DNA from: Apostichopus japonicus
Taxonomy: Eukaryota > Echinodermata > Holothuroidea > Aspidochirotida > Stichopodidae
DNA: 64,000 bases
Direction: 5' to 3'
Assembly (NCBI RefSeq): GCF_037975245.1
Contig: NC_092578.1
Span: 11,700,321 to 11,764,320, forward strand
The stretch's first letter is position 1. Each line of letters begins with the position of its first letter. Below the pieces are notes generated by a model that saw only the letters and a list, made by a program, of their open reading frames with translations, did not search any database and was not told the DNA's origin. This document shows positions 26,949 to 40,149 of the stretch, piece by piece. The translations under genes and the position numbers were made by a program.

Positions 26949-29669
26949 CGAATGTTCGACACCGATCATTCGAAAGTTCGGCACCCTCAATCGAATGTGC
27001 GGTTCCGATCAATCGAATGTGCGGCACCGATCAATCGAATGTGCAACACCCATCAATCGAATGTGCGGCACCCATCAATCGAATGTTCGACACCCATCAT
27101 TCGAATGTGCGACACCGATCATTCGAATGTTCGGAACACACCAGTCAAATGTTCGACACCGATCATTCGAATGTTCGGCATCCATCAATCGAATGTGCGG
27201 TACCGATCAATCGAATGTGCGGCACCGATCAATCGAATGTGCGACACCCATCAATCGAATGTTCGACACCGATCATTCGAAAGTTCGGCACCCTCAATCG
27301 AATGTGCGGCACCCATCAATCGAATATTCGACACCCATCATTCGAATGTTCGACACCGATCATTCGAATGTTCGGCACACAACAGTCAAATGTGCGGCAC
27401 CGATAAATCGAATGTTCGACACCGATTAATCGAATGTTCGACACCGATCATTCGAAAGTTCGGCACACATCAATCCAATGTTCCACACCGATCATTCGAA
27501 TGTTCGGCACACATCAATCGATTGTGCAGTACCGATCAATCGAATGTTCGACACCGATTAATCGAATGTGCGGCACCGATCAATCGAATGTGCGACACCC
27601 ATCAATCGAATGTTCGGAACATACAGTCAAATGTTCGACACCGATCATTCGAATGTTCGGCATCCATCAATCGAATGTGCGGTTCCGATCAATCGAATGT
27701 GCGGCACCGATCAATCGAATGTGCGACACCCATCAATCGAATGTTCGACACCCATCAATCGAATGTTCGACACCGATCACTCGAATGTTCGGAACATACA
27801 GTCAAATGTTCGACACCCATCAATCGAACGTGCGGCACCCATCAATCGAATGTTCGACAGTCATCATTCGAATGTTCGACACCGATCATTCGAATGTTCG
27901 GCACACAACAGTCAAATGTGCGGCACCGATCAATCGAATGTTTGACACCCATCAATCGAATGTGCGACACCGATCATTCGAAAGTTCGGCATCCATCAAT
28001 CGAATGTGCGGTACCGATCAATCGAATGTGCGGCACCGATCAATCGAATGTGCGGCACCCATCAATCGAATGTTCGACACCCATCATTCGAATGTGCGAC
28101 ACCGATCATTCGAATGTTCGGAACACACCAGTCAAATGTTCGACACCGATCATTCGAATGTTCGGCATCCATCAATCGAATGTGCGGTACCGATCAATCG
28201 AATGTGCGGCACCGATCAATCGAATGTGCGACACCCATCAATCGAATGTTCGACACCGATCATTCGAAAGTTCGGCACCCTCAATCGAATGTGCGGCACC
28301 CATCAATCGAATATTCGACACCCATCATTCGAATGTTCGACACCGATCATTCGAATGTTCGGCGCACAACAGTCAAATGTGCGGCACCGATAAATCGAAT
28401 GTTCGACACCGATTAATCGAATGTTCGGCACACAACATTCGAAAGTTCGGCACACATCAATCCAATGTTCCACACCGATCATTCGAATGTTCGGCACACA
28501 TCAATCGATTGTGCAGTACCGATCAATCGAATGTTCGACACCGATTAATCGAATGTGCGGCACCGATCAATCGAATGTGCGACACCCATCAATCGAATGT
28601 TCGGAACATACAGTCAAATGTTCGACACCGATCATTCGAATGTTCGGCATCCATCAATCGAATGTGCGGTTCCGATCAATCGAATGTGCGGCACCGATCA
28701 ATCGAATGTGCGACACCCATCAATCGAATGTTCGACACCCATCAATCGAATGTTCGACAGTCATCATTCGAATGTTCGACACCGATCATTCGAATGTTCG
28801 GCACACAACAGTCATATGTGCGGCACCGATCAATCGAATGTTCGACACCGATTAATCGAATGTTCGACACCGATCATTCGAAAGTTTGACACCCATCAAT
28901 CGAATGTGCGGCACCGATCACTCGAATGTTCGGAACATACAGTCAAATGTTCGACACCCATCAATCGAACGTGCGGCACCCATCAATCGAATGTTCGACA
29001 GTCATCATTCGAATGTTCGACACCGATCATTCGAATGTTCGGCACACAACAGTCAAATGTGCGGCACCGATCAATCGAATGTTTGACACCCATCAATCGA
29101 ATGTGCGACACCGATCATTCGAATGTTCGGCATCCATCAATCGAATGTGCGGTACCGATCAATCGAATGTGCGGCACCGATCAATCGAATGTGCGGCACC
29201 CATCAATCGAATGTTCGACACCCATCATTCGAATGTTCGACACCGCACATTCGAATGTTCGACACCGATCATTCGAATGTTCGACACCCATCAATCGAAT
29301 GTGCGGCATCAATTAATCGAATGTGCGGCACCGATCAATCGAATGTTTGACACCCATCAATCGAATGTGCGGCATCGATCAATTGAATATGCGAAACCCA
29401 TCAATCAAATGCTCGAAACCGATCATTCGAATGTTCGGCACCCAGCAATCGATTGTGCAGTACCGATCAATCGATTGTGCGACACCGAACAATCGAATGT
29501 GCGACACCCATCAATCGAATGTTCGACACCGATCATTCGAAAGTTCGGCACCCATCAATCGAATGTGCGGCACCCATCAATCGAAAATTCGACACCCATC
29601 ATTCGAATGTTCGTCACACAACAGTCAAATGTGCGGTACCGATCAATCGAATGTTCGACACCGATTAAT
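26949..29669 (+). repeat. 2,721-bp higher-order repeat, copy 2
   Basis: It directly abuts copy 1 and keeps its internal 987-bp offset duplication; similarity runs on to about 29,704. Visible differences are GGCGCACAACAG (28,362) and GGCACACAACATTCGAAAG (near 28,427), where copy 1 has GACACCGATCATTCG. CAATCGAACGTGCGG recurs at 27,825 and 28,965. Confidence 0.9.
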
Positions 29670-29799
29670 CGAATGTTCGACACCGATCATTCGAAAGTTC
29701 GGCACACATCAATACAATGTTCCACACCGATCATTCGAATGTTCGGCACCCATCAATCGATTGTGCAGTACCGATCAATCGAATGTTCGACACCGATTA

Positions 29800-31495
29800 A
29801 TCGAATGTGCGGCACCGATCAATCGAATGTTTGACACCCATCAATCGAATGTGCGACACCGATCACTCGAATGTTCGGAACATACAGTCAAATGTTCGAC
29901 ACCGATCATTCGAATGTTCGGCATCAATCAATCGAATGTGCGGTTCCGATCAATCGAATGTGCGGCATCGATCAATCGAATGTGCGACACCCATCAATCG
30001 AATGTGCGGCACCCATCAATCGAATGTTCGACAGTCATCATTCGAATGTTCGACACCGATCATTCGAATGTTCGGCACACAACAGTCAAATGTGCGGCAC
30101 CGATCAATCGAATGTTCGACACCGATTAATCAAATGTGCGGCACCCATCAATCGAATGTTCGACACCGATCATTCGAATGTTCGGCACACAACAGTCAAA
30201 TGTGCGGCACCGATCAATCGAATGTTCGACACCGATTAATCGAATGTTCGACACCGATTATTCGAAAGTTCGGCACCCATCAATTGAATGTGCGGCACCC
30301 ATCAATCGAATGTTCGACATCGATTAATCAAATGTGCGGCACCCATCAATCGAATGTTCGACACCGATCATTCGAATGTTCGGCACACAACAGTCAAATG
30401 TTCGACACCGATCATTCGAATGTTCGGAACATACAGTCAAATGTTCGACAACGATCATTCGAATGTTCGGCATCAATCAATCGAATGTGCGGTTCCGATC
30501 AATCGAATGTGCGGCACCGATCAATCGAATGTGCGACATCCATCAATCGAATGTGCCGACACCGATCATTCGAAAGTTCGGTACCCTCAATCGAATGTGC
30601 GGCACCCATCAATCGAATATTCGACACTCATCATTCGAATGTTCGACACCGATCATTCGAATGTTCGGCACACAACAGTCAAATGTGCGGCACCGATCAT
30701 TCGAATGTTTGACACCGATTATTCGAATGTTCGACACCGATCATTCGAAAGTTCGGCACCCTCAATCGAATGTGCGGTTCCGATCAATCGAATGTGCGGC
30801 ACCGATCAATCGAATGTGCAACACCCATCAATCGAATGTGCGGCACCCATCAATCGAATGTTCGACACCCATCATTCGAATGTGCGACACCGATCATTCG
30901 AATGTTCGGAACACACCAGTCAAATGTTCGACACCGATCATTCGAATGTTCGGCATCCATCAATCGAATGTGCGGTACCGATCAATCGAATGTGCGGCAC
31001 CGATCAATCGAATGTGCGACACCCATCAATCGAATGTTCGACACCGATCATTCGAAAGTTCGGCACCCTCAATCGAATGTGCGGCACCCATCAATCGAAT
31101 ATTCGACACCCATCATTCGAATGTTCGACACCGATCATTCGAATGTTCGGCACACAACAGTCAAATGTGCGGCACCGATCAATCGAATGTTCGACACCGA
31201 TTAATCGAATGTTCGACACCGATCATTCGACAGTTCGGCACACATCAATCCAATGTTCCACACCGATCATTCGAATGTTCGGCACACATCAATCGATTGT
31301 GCAGTACCGATCAATCGAATGTTCGACACCGATTAATCGAATGTGCGGCACCGATCAATCGAATGTGCGACACCCATCAATCGAATGTTCGGAACATACA
31401 GTCAAATGTTCGACACCGATCATTCGAATGTTCGGCATCCATCAATCGAATGTGCGGTTCCGATCAATCGAATGTGCGGCACCGATCAATCGAAT
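29800..31495 (+). repeat. ~1.75-kb higher-order block, copy 4 of 4
   Basis: It follows the same monomer succession as copies 1-3 and has GTGCAACACCC at 30,816. It lacks the CAAATGAGCGG variant of copies 2 and 3, as copy 1 does, and has its own CGACAGTTCGG at 31,229. It diverges from the others near 31,496. Confidence 0.83.
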
Positions 31496-31732
31496 GTTCG
31501 ACACCCATCAATCGAATGTTCGACAGTCATCATTCGAATGTTCGACACCGATCATTCGAATGTTCGGCACACAACAGTCATATGTGCGGCACCGATCAAT
31601 CGAATGTTCGACACCGATTAATCGAATGTTCGACACCGATCATTCGAAAGTTTGACACCCATCAATCGAATGTGCGGCACCGATCACTCGAATGTTCGGA
31701 ACATACAGTCAAATGTTCGACACCCATCAATC

Positions 31733-32799
31733 GAATGTGCGGCACCCATCAATCGAATGTTCGACAGTCATCATTCGAATGTTCGACACCGATCATTCGA
31801 ATGTTCGGCACACAACAGTCAAATATGCGGCACCGATCAATCGAATGTTTGACACCCATCAATCGAATGTGCGACACCGATCATTCGAATGTTCGGCATC
31901 CATCAATCGAATGTGCGGTACCGATCAATCGAATGTGCGGCACCGATCAATCGAATGTGCGGTACCCATCAATCGAATGTTCGACACCCATCATTCGAAT
32001 GTTCGACACCGCACATTCGAATGTTCGACACCCATCAATCGAATATGCGACACCGATCAATTAAATGTTCGACACCCATCAATCGAATGGGCGGCACCCA
32101 TCAATCGAATGTTCGAAAACCCATCATTCGAATGTTCGACACCGATCATTCGAAAGTTCGGCACCCATCAATCGAATGTTCGGCACCCATCAATCGAATG
32201 TTCGACACCGATCATTCAATGTTCGGCACACATCAATCGAATGTTCGACACCGATCATTCGAATGTGCAGTACCGATCAATCGAATGTTCGACACCGATT
32301 AATGGAATGTGCGGCACCGATCAATCGAATGTGCGGCACCCATCAATCGAATGTTCGACAGTCATCATTCGAATGTTCGACACCGATCATTCGAATGTTC
32401 GGCACACAACAGTCAAATGTGCGGCACCGATCAATCGAATGTTTGACACCCATCAATCGAATGTGCGACACCGATCATTCGAATGTTCGGCACCCATCAA
32501 TCGAATGTGCGGTACCGATCAATCGAATGTGCGGCACCGATCAATCGAATGTGCGGCACCCATCAATCGAATGTTCGACACCCATCATTCGAATGTTCGA
32601 CACCGCACATTCGAATGTTCGACACCCATCAATCGAATATGCGACACCGATCAATTGAATGTTCGACACCCATCAATCGAATGGGCGGCACCCATCAATC
32701 GAATGTTCGAAAACCCATCATTCGAATGTTCGACACCGATCATTCGAAAGTTCGGCACCCATCAATCGAATGTTCGGCACCCATTAATCGAATGTTCGA
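31733..32799 (+). repeat. 594-bp duplication (27 monomers exactly)
   Basis: About 473 bp at 31,733-32,205 recur at 32,327-32,799. Both carry CAATCGAATGGGCGG (32,081 and 32,675), the 23-bp TTCGAAAACCC monomer and an ACACCGCACATTCG monomer. The offset is an exact multiple of 22, so the indel-bearing monomers balance within the unit. Confidence 0.86.
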
Positions 32800-35350
32800 C
32801 GCCGATTAATGGAATGTGCGGCACCGATCAATCGAATGTTTGACACCAATCAATCGAATGTTCGACACCGATCATTCGAAAGTTCGGAACATACAGTCAA
32901 ATGTTCGCTACCGATCATTCGAATGTTCGGCATCAATCAATCGAATGTGCGGTTCCGATCAATCGAATGTGCGGCATCGATCAATCGAATGTGCGACACC
33001 CATCAATCGAATGTGCGGCACCCATCAATCGAATGTTCGACAGTCATCATTCGAATGTTCGACACCGATCATTCGAATGTTCGGCACGCAACAGTCAAAT
33101 GTGCGGCACCGATCAATCGAATGTTCGACACCGATTAATCAAATGTGCGGCACCCATCAATCGAATGTTCGACACCCATCATTCGAATGTTCGGCACAAA
33201 ACAGTCAAATGTGCGGCACCGATCAATCGAATGTTCGACACCGATTAATCGAATGTTCGACACCGATTATTCGAAAGTTCGGCACCAATTAATCGAATGT
33301 GCGGCACCCATCAATCGAATGTTCGACACCGATCATTCGAAAGTTCGGCACCCTCAATCGAATGTGCTGTTCCGATCAATCGAATGTGCGGCACCGATCA
33401 ATCGAATGTGCGACACCCATCAATCGAATGTGCGGCACCCATCAATCGAATGTTCGACACCCATTATTCGAATGTGCGACACCGATCATTCGAATGTTCG
33501 GAACACATCAGTCAAATGTTCGACACCGATCATTCGAATGTTCGGCATCCATCAATCGAATGTGCGGTACCGATCAATCGAATGTGCGGCACCGATCAAT
33601 CGAATGTGCGACACCCATCAATCGAATGTTCGACACCGATCATTCGAAAGTTCGGCACCCTCAATCGAATGTGCGGCACCCATCAATCGAATATTCGACA
33701 CCCATCATTCGAATGTTCGACACCGATCATTCGAATGTTCGACACCCATCAACAGAATATGCGACACCGATCAATTGAATGTGCGACACCCATCAATCGA
33801 ATGTGCGGTACCCATCAATCGAATGTTCGACAGCCATCATTCGAATGTTCGACACCGATCATTCAAATGTTCGGTACACAACAGTCAAATGTGCGGCACC
33901 GATCAATCGAATGTTCGACACCGATCAATCGAATGTTCGACACCGATCATTCGAATGTTCGACACCGATCATTCGAAAGTTCGGCACCCATCAATCGAAT
34001 GTGCGACACCCATCAATCGAATGTTCGACACCGATCATTCGAATATGGGACACCCATCAATCGAATATGGGACACCGATCAATGGAATGTGCGACACCCA
34101 TCAATCGAATCTGCGGCACCGATCAATTGAATGTTCGACACCCATCATTCGAATGTGCGACAACGATCATTCGAATGTTCGGAACACATCAGTCAAATGT
34201 TCGACACCGATCTTTCGAATGTTCGGAACATACAGTCAAATGTGCGGCACCGATCAATCGAATGTTCGACACCGATTAATCAAATGTACGGCACCCATCA
34301 ATCGAATGTTCGACACCCATCATTCGAATGTTCGGCACACAACAGTCAAATGTGCGGCACCGATCAATCGAATGTTCGACACCGATTAATCGAATGTTCG
34401 ACACCGATTATTCGAAAGTTCGGCACCCATCAATCGAATGTGCGGCACCCATCAATCGAATGTTCGACACCGATCATTCGAAAGTTCGGCACCCTCAATC
34501 GAATGTGCGGTTCCGATCAATCGAATGTGCGGCACCGATCAATCGAATGTGCGACACCCATCAATCGAATGTGCGGCACCCATCAATCGAATGTTCGACA
34601 CCCATCATTCGAATGTGCGACACCGATCATTCGAATGTTCGGAACACATCAGTCAAATGTTCGACACCGATCAATCCAATGTTCCACACCGATCATTCGA
34701 ATGTTCGGCGCCCATCAATCGATTGTGCAGTACCGATCAATCGAATGTTCGACACCGATTAATCGAATGTGCGGCACCGATCAATCGAATGTGCGACACC
34801 CATCAATCGAATGTTCGGAACATACAGTCAAATGTTCGACACCGATCATTCGAATGTGCGACACCCATCAATCGAATGTTCGACACCCATCAATCGAATG
34901 TTCGACAGTCATCATTCGAATGTTCGACACCGATCATTCGAATGTTCGGCACACAACAGTCATATGTACGGCACCGATCAATCGAATGTTCGACACCGAT
35001 TAATCGAATGTTCGACACCGATCATTCGAAAGTTCGGCATCCATCAATCGAATGTGCGGTTCCGATCAATCGAATGTGCGGTACCGATCAATCGAATGTG
35101 CGTTACCCATCAATCGAATGTTCGATACCCATCAATCGAATATGCGACACCGATCAATTGAATGTGCGACACCCATCAATCGAATGTGCGGTACCCATCA
35201 ATCGAATGTTCGACACCGATCATTCGAATGTTCGGCACACATCAATCGAATGTTCCACACCGATCATTCGAATGTTCGGCACCTATCAATCGATTGTGCA
35301 GTACCGATCAATCGAATGTTCGACACCGATTAATCGAATGTGCGGTACCG
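32800..35350 (+). repeat. Mixed subfamily A stretch
   Basis: No gene is present. The stretch combines pieces seen elsewhere: GGAACATACAGTC monomers (32,886, 34,226 and 34,816), CACCCTCAATCG monomers, a TATGGGACACC pair near 34,045, and a block ending CATCAACAGAATATG (33,748) that recurs at 35,527 and 38,622. No long abutting duplication was recognised. Confidence 0.75.
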
Positions 35351-35354
35351 ATCA

Positions 35355-36912
35355 ATCGAATGTGCGGCACCGATCAATCGAATGTGCGACACCCATCAAT
35401 CGAATGTTCGACACCGATCATTCGAAAGTTATGCACCCTCAATCGAATGTGCGGCACCCCTCAATCGAATATTCGACACCCATCATTCGAATGTTCGACA
35501 CCGATCATTCGAATGTTCGACACCCATCAACAGAATATGCGACACCGATCAATTGAATGTGCGACACCCATCAATCGAATGTGCGGTACCCATCAATCGA
35601 ATGTTCGACAGCCATCATTCGAATGTTCGACACCGATCATTCGAATGTTCGGCACACAACAGTTAAATGTGCGGCACCGATCAATCGAATGTTCGACACC
35701 GATTAATCGAATGTTCGACACCGATCATTCGAAAGTTCGGCACACATCAATCCAATGTTCCACACCGATCATTCGAATGTTCGGCACCCATCAATCGATT
35801 GTGCAGTACCGATCAATCGAATGTTCGACACCGATTAATCGAATGTGCGGCACCGATCAATCGAATGTGCGACACCCAACAATCGAATGTTCGGAACATA
35901 CAGTCAAATGTTCGACACCGATCATTCGAATGTTCGGCATCCATCAATCGAATGTGCGGTTCCGATCAATCGAATGTGCGGTTCCGATCAATCGAATGTG
36001 CGACACCCATCAATCGAATGTTCGACACCCATCAATCGAATGTTCGACAGTCATCATTCGAATGTTCGACACCGATCATTCGAATGTTCGGCACACAACA
36101 GTCATATGTGCGGCACCGATCAATCGAATGTTCGACACCGATTAATCGAATGTTCGACACCGATCATTCGAAAGTTCGGCACACATCAATCGAATGTTCC
36201 ACACCGATCATTCGCATGTTCGGCACCCATCAATCGATTGTGCAGTACCGATCAATCGAATGTTCGACACCGATTAATCGAATGTGCGGCATCGATCAAT
36301 CGAATGTTTGACACCCATCAATCGAATGTGCGACACCGATCACTCGAATGTTCGGAACATACAGTCAAATGTTCGACAACGATCATTCGAATGTTCGGCA
36401 TCCATCAATCGAATGTGCGGTTCCGATCATTCGAATGTGCGGCACCGATCAATCGAATGTGCGACACCCATCAATCGAATGTGCGGCACCCATCAATCGA
36501 ATGTTCGACAGTCATCATTCGAATGTTCGACACCGATCATTCGAATGTTCGGCACACAACAGTCAAATGTTCGACACCGATCAATCGAATGTTCGACACC
36601 TATCATTCGAAAGTTCGGCACCCATCAATCGAATGTGCGGCACCCATCAATCGAATGTTCGACACCGATCATTCGAATGTTCGGCACACAACAGTCAAAT
36701 GTGCGGCACCGATCAATCGAATGTTCGACACCGATTAATCGAATGCTCGACACTGATCATTCGATTGTGCAGTACCGATCAATCGAATAATCGACACCGA
36801 TTAATCGAATGTGCGGCACCGATCAATCGAATGTTTGACACCCATCAATCGAATGTGTGACACCGATCATTCGAATGTTCGGCATCCATCAATCGAATGT
36901 GCGGTACCGATC
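35355..36912 (+). repeat. 3,096-bp-offset repeat, copy 1
   Basis: About 1.56 kb recurring at 38,451. It holds CATCAACAGAATATG, two GGTTCCGATC monomers in a row near 35,960-35,990, GATCATTCGCATG and CGAATGCTCGACACTG (36,741). AATAATCGACACC (36,786) is a private change absent from copy 2. Confidence 0.85.
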
Positions 36913-38450
36913 AATCGAATGTGCGGCACCGATCAATCGAATGTGCGACACCCATCAATCGAATGTTCGACACCGATCATTCGAATGTTCGACACCGATC
37001 ATTCGAATGTTCGATACCCATCAATCGAATATGCGACACCGATCAATTGAATGTGCGACACCCATCAATCGAATGTGCGGTACCCATCAATCGAATGTTC
37101 GACACCGATCATTCGAATGTTCGGCACACATCAATCGAATGTTCCACACCGATCATTCGAATGTTCGGCACCTATCAATCGATTGTGCAGTACCGATCAA
37201 TCGAATGTTCGACACCGATTAATCGAATGTGTGGCACCGATAAATCGAATGTTTGACACCCATCATTCGAATGTGCGACAACGATCATTCGAATGTTCGG
37301 AACACATCAGTCAAATGTTCGACACCGATCTTTCGAATGTTCGGCATCCATCAATCGAATGTGCGGTACCGATCATTCGAATGTGCGGCACCGATCAATC
37401 GAATGTTCGACACCCATCATTCGAATGTTCGACACCGATCATTCGAATGTTCGGCACACAACAGTCAAATGTGCGGCACCGATCAATCGAATGTTCGACA
37501 CCGATTAAACGAATGTTCGACACCGATCAATCGAAAGTTTGGCACCCATCAATCGAATGTGCGGTACCGATCAATCGAATGTGCGGCACCGATCAATCGA
37601 ATTTGCGACACCCATCAATCGAATGTTCGACACCGATCATTCGAAAGTTCGGCACCCATCAATCAAATGTGCGGCACCCATCAATCGAAGGTTCGACACC
37701 CATCATTCGAATGTTCGACACACAACAGTCAAATGTGCGGTACCGATCAATCGAATTTTCGACACCGATTAATCGAATGTTCCACACCGATCATTCGAAT
37801 GTTCGGCACCCATCAATCGATTGTGCAGTACCGATCAATCGAATGTTCGACACCGATTAATCGAATGTGCGGCACCGATCAATCGAATGTTTGACACCCA
37901 TCAATCGAATGTGCGACACCGATCACTCGAATGTTCGGAACATACAGTCAAATGTTCGACACCGATCATTCGAATGTTCGGCATCAATCAATCGAATGTG
38001 CGGTTCCGATCAATCGAATGTGCGGCACCGATCAATCGAATGTGCGACACCCATCAATCGAATGTGCGGCACCCATCAATCGAATGTTCGACAGTCATCA
38101 TTCGAATGTTCGACACCGATCATTCGAATGTTCGGCACACAACAGTCATATGTGCGGCACCGATCAATCGAATGTTCGACACCGATTAATCGAATGTTCG
38201 ACACCGATCATTCGAAAGTTCGGCACACATCAATCCAATGTTCCACACCGATCATTCGCATGTTCGGCACCCCTCAATCGATTGTGCAGTACCGATCAAT
38301 CGAATGTTCCACACCGATTAATCGAATGTGCGGCACCGATCAATCGAATGTTTGACACCCATCAATCGAATGTGCGACACCGATCACTCGAATGTTCGGA
38401 ACATACAGTCAAATGTTCGACATCGATCATTCGAATGTTCGGCATGAATC
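36913..38450 (+). repeat. Subfamily A stretch carrying a distant-module copy
   Basis: Bases near 37,260-37,860 match 10,500-11,090 and 13,470-14,060 (offsets about 26,770 and 23,801), including CGATTAAACGAATG, CAATCGAAGGTTCGACACC and the CGACACACAACAG monomer. Private here is CAATCGAATTTTCGACACC (37,750), which reappears just before the A/B junction. Confidence 0.82.
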
Positions 38451-40007
38451 AATCGAATGTGCGGCACCGATCAATCGAATGTGCGACACCCATCAATCGA
38501 ATGTTCGACACCGATCATTCGAAAGTTCGGCACCCTCAATCGAATGTGCGGCACCCATCAATCGAATATTCGACACCCATCATTCGAATGTTCGACACCG
38601 ATCATTCGAATGTTCGACACCCATCAACAGAATATGCGAGACCGATCAATTGAATGTGCGACACCCATCAATCGAATGTGCGGTACCCATCAATCGAATG
38701 TTCGACAGCCATCATTCGAATGTTCGACACCGATCATTCGAATGTTCGGCACACAACAGTCAAATGTGCGGCACCGATCAATCGAATGTTCGACACCGAT
38801 TAATCGAATGTTCGACCCGATCATTCGAAAGTTCGGCACACATCAATACAATGTTCCACACCGATCATTCGAATGTTCGGCACCCATCAATCGATTGTGC
38901 AGTACCGATCAATCGAATGTTCGACACCGATTAATCGAATGTGCGGCACCGATCAATCGAATGTGCGACACCCATCAATCGAATGTTCGGAACATACAGT
39001 CAAATGTTCGACACCGATCATTCGAATGTTCGGCATCCATCAATCGAATGTGCGGTTCCGATCAATCGAATGTGCGGTTCCGATCAATCGAATGTGCGAC
39101 ACCCATCAATCGAATGTTCGACACCCATCAATCGAATGTTCGACAGTCATCATTCGAATGTTCGACACCGATCATTCGAATGTTCGGCACACAACAGTCA
39201 TATGTGCGGCACCGATCAATCGAATGTTCGACACCGATTAATCGAATGTTCGACACCGATCATTCGAAAGTTCGGCACACATCAATCGAATGTTCCACAC
39301 CGATCATTCGCATGTTCGGCACCCATCAATCGATTGTGCAGTACCGATCAATCGAATGTTCGACACCGATTAATCGAATGTGCGGCATCGATCAATCGAA
39401 TGTTTGACACCCATCAATCGAATGTGCGACACCGATCACTCGAATGTTCGGAACATACAGTCAAATGTTCGACAACGATCATTCGAATGTTCGGCATCCA
39501 TCAATCGAATGTGCGGTTCCGATCAATCGAATGTGCGGCACCGATCAATCGAATGTGCGACACCCATCAATCGAATGTGCGGCACCCATCAGTCGAATGT
39601 TCGACAGTCATCATTCGAATGTTCGACACCGATCATTCGAATGTTCGGCACACAACAGTCAAATGTTCGACACCGATCAATCGAATGTTCGACACCGATC
39701 AATTGAATGTGCGACACCCATCAATCGAATGTGCGGCACCCATCAATCGAATGTTCGACACCGATCATTCGAATGTTCGGCACACAACAGTCAAATGTGC
39801 GGCACAGATCAATCGAATGTTCGACACCGATTAATCGAATGCTCGACACTGATCATTCGATTGTGCAGTACCGATCAATCGAATGTTCGACACCGATTAA
39901 TCGAATGTGCGGCACCGATCAATCGAATGTTTGACACCCATCAATCGAATGTGTGACACCGATCATTCGAATGTTCGGCATCCATCAATCGAATGTGCGG
40001 TACCGAT
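38451..40007 (+). repeat. 3,096-bp-offset repeat, copy 2
   Basis: It repeats 35,355-36,912 with scattered differences such as GCGAGACCGATC (38,636), CGACCCGATC (38,814, one base short) and GGCACAGATC (39,801). It stops near 40,007, where a 170-bp piece resembling 37,637-37,806 takes over up to the subfamily junction. Confidence 0.85.
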
Positions 40008-40149
40008 CATTCGAAAGTTCGGCACCCATCAATAGAATGTGCGGCACCCATCAATCGAAGGTTCGACACCCATCATTCGAATGTTCGACACACAACAGTC
40101 AAATGTGCGTTACCGATCAATCGAATTTTCGACACCGATTAATCGAATG

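Noticed and set aside
26205-28889. Open frame of 894 codons on the + strand, and many others of 100-850 codons
   Set aside because: They follow from the monomer having no + stop in any frame. Frames overlap in all three phases, start and stop at random variant monomers, and contain only the 22-residue periodic peptide without a domain, signal peptide or gene-like flank.
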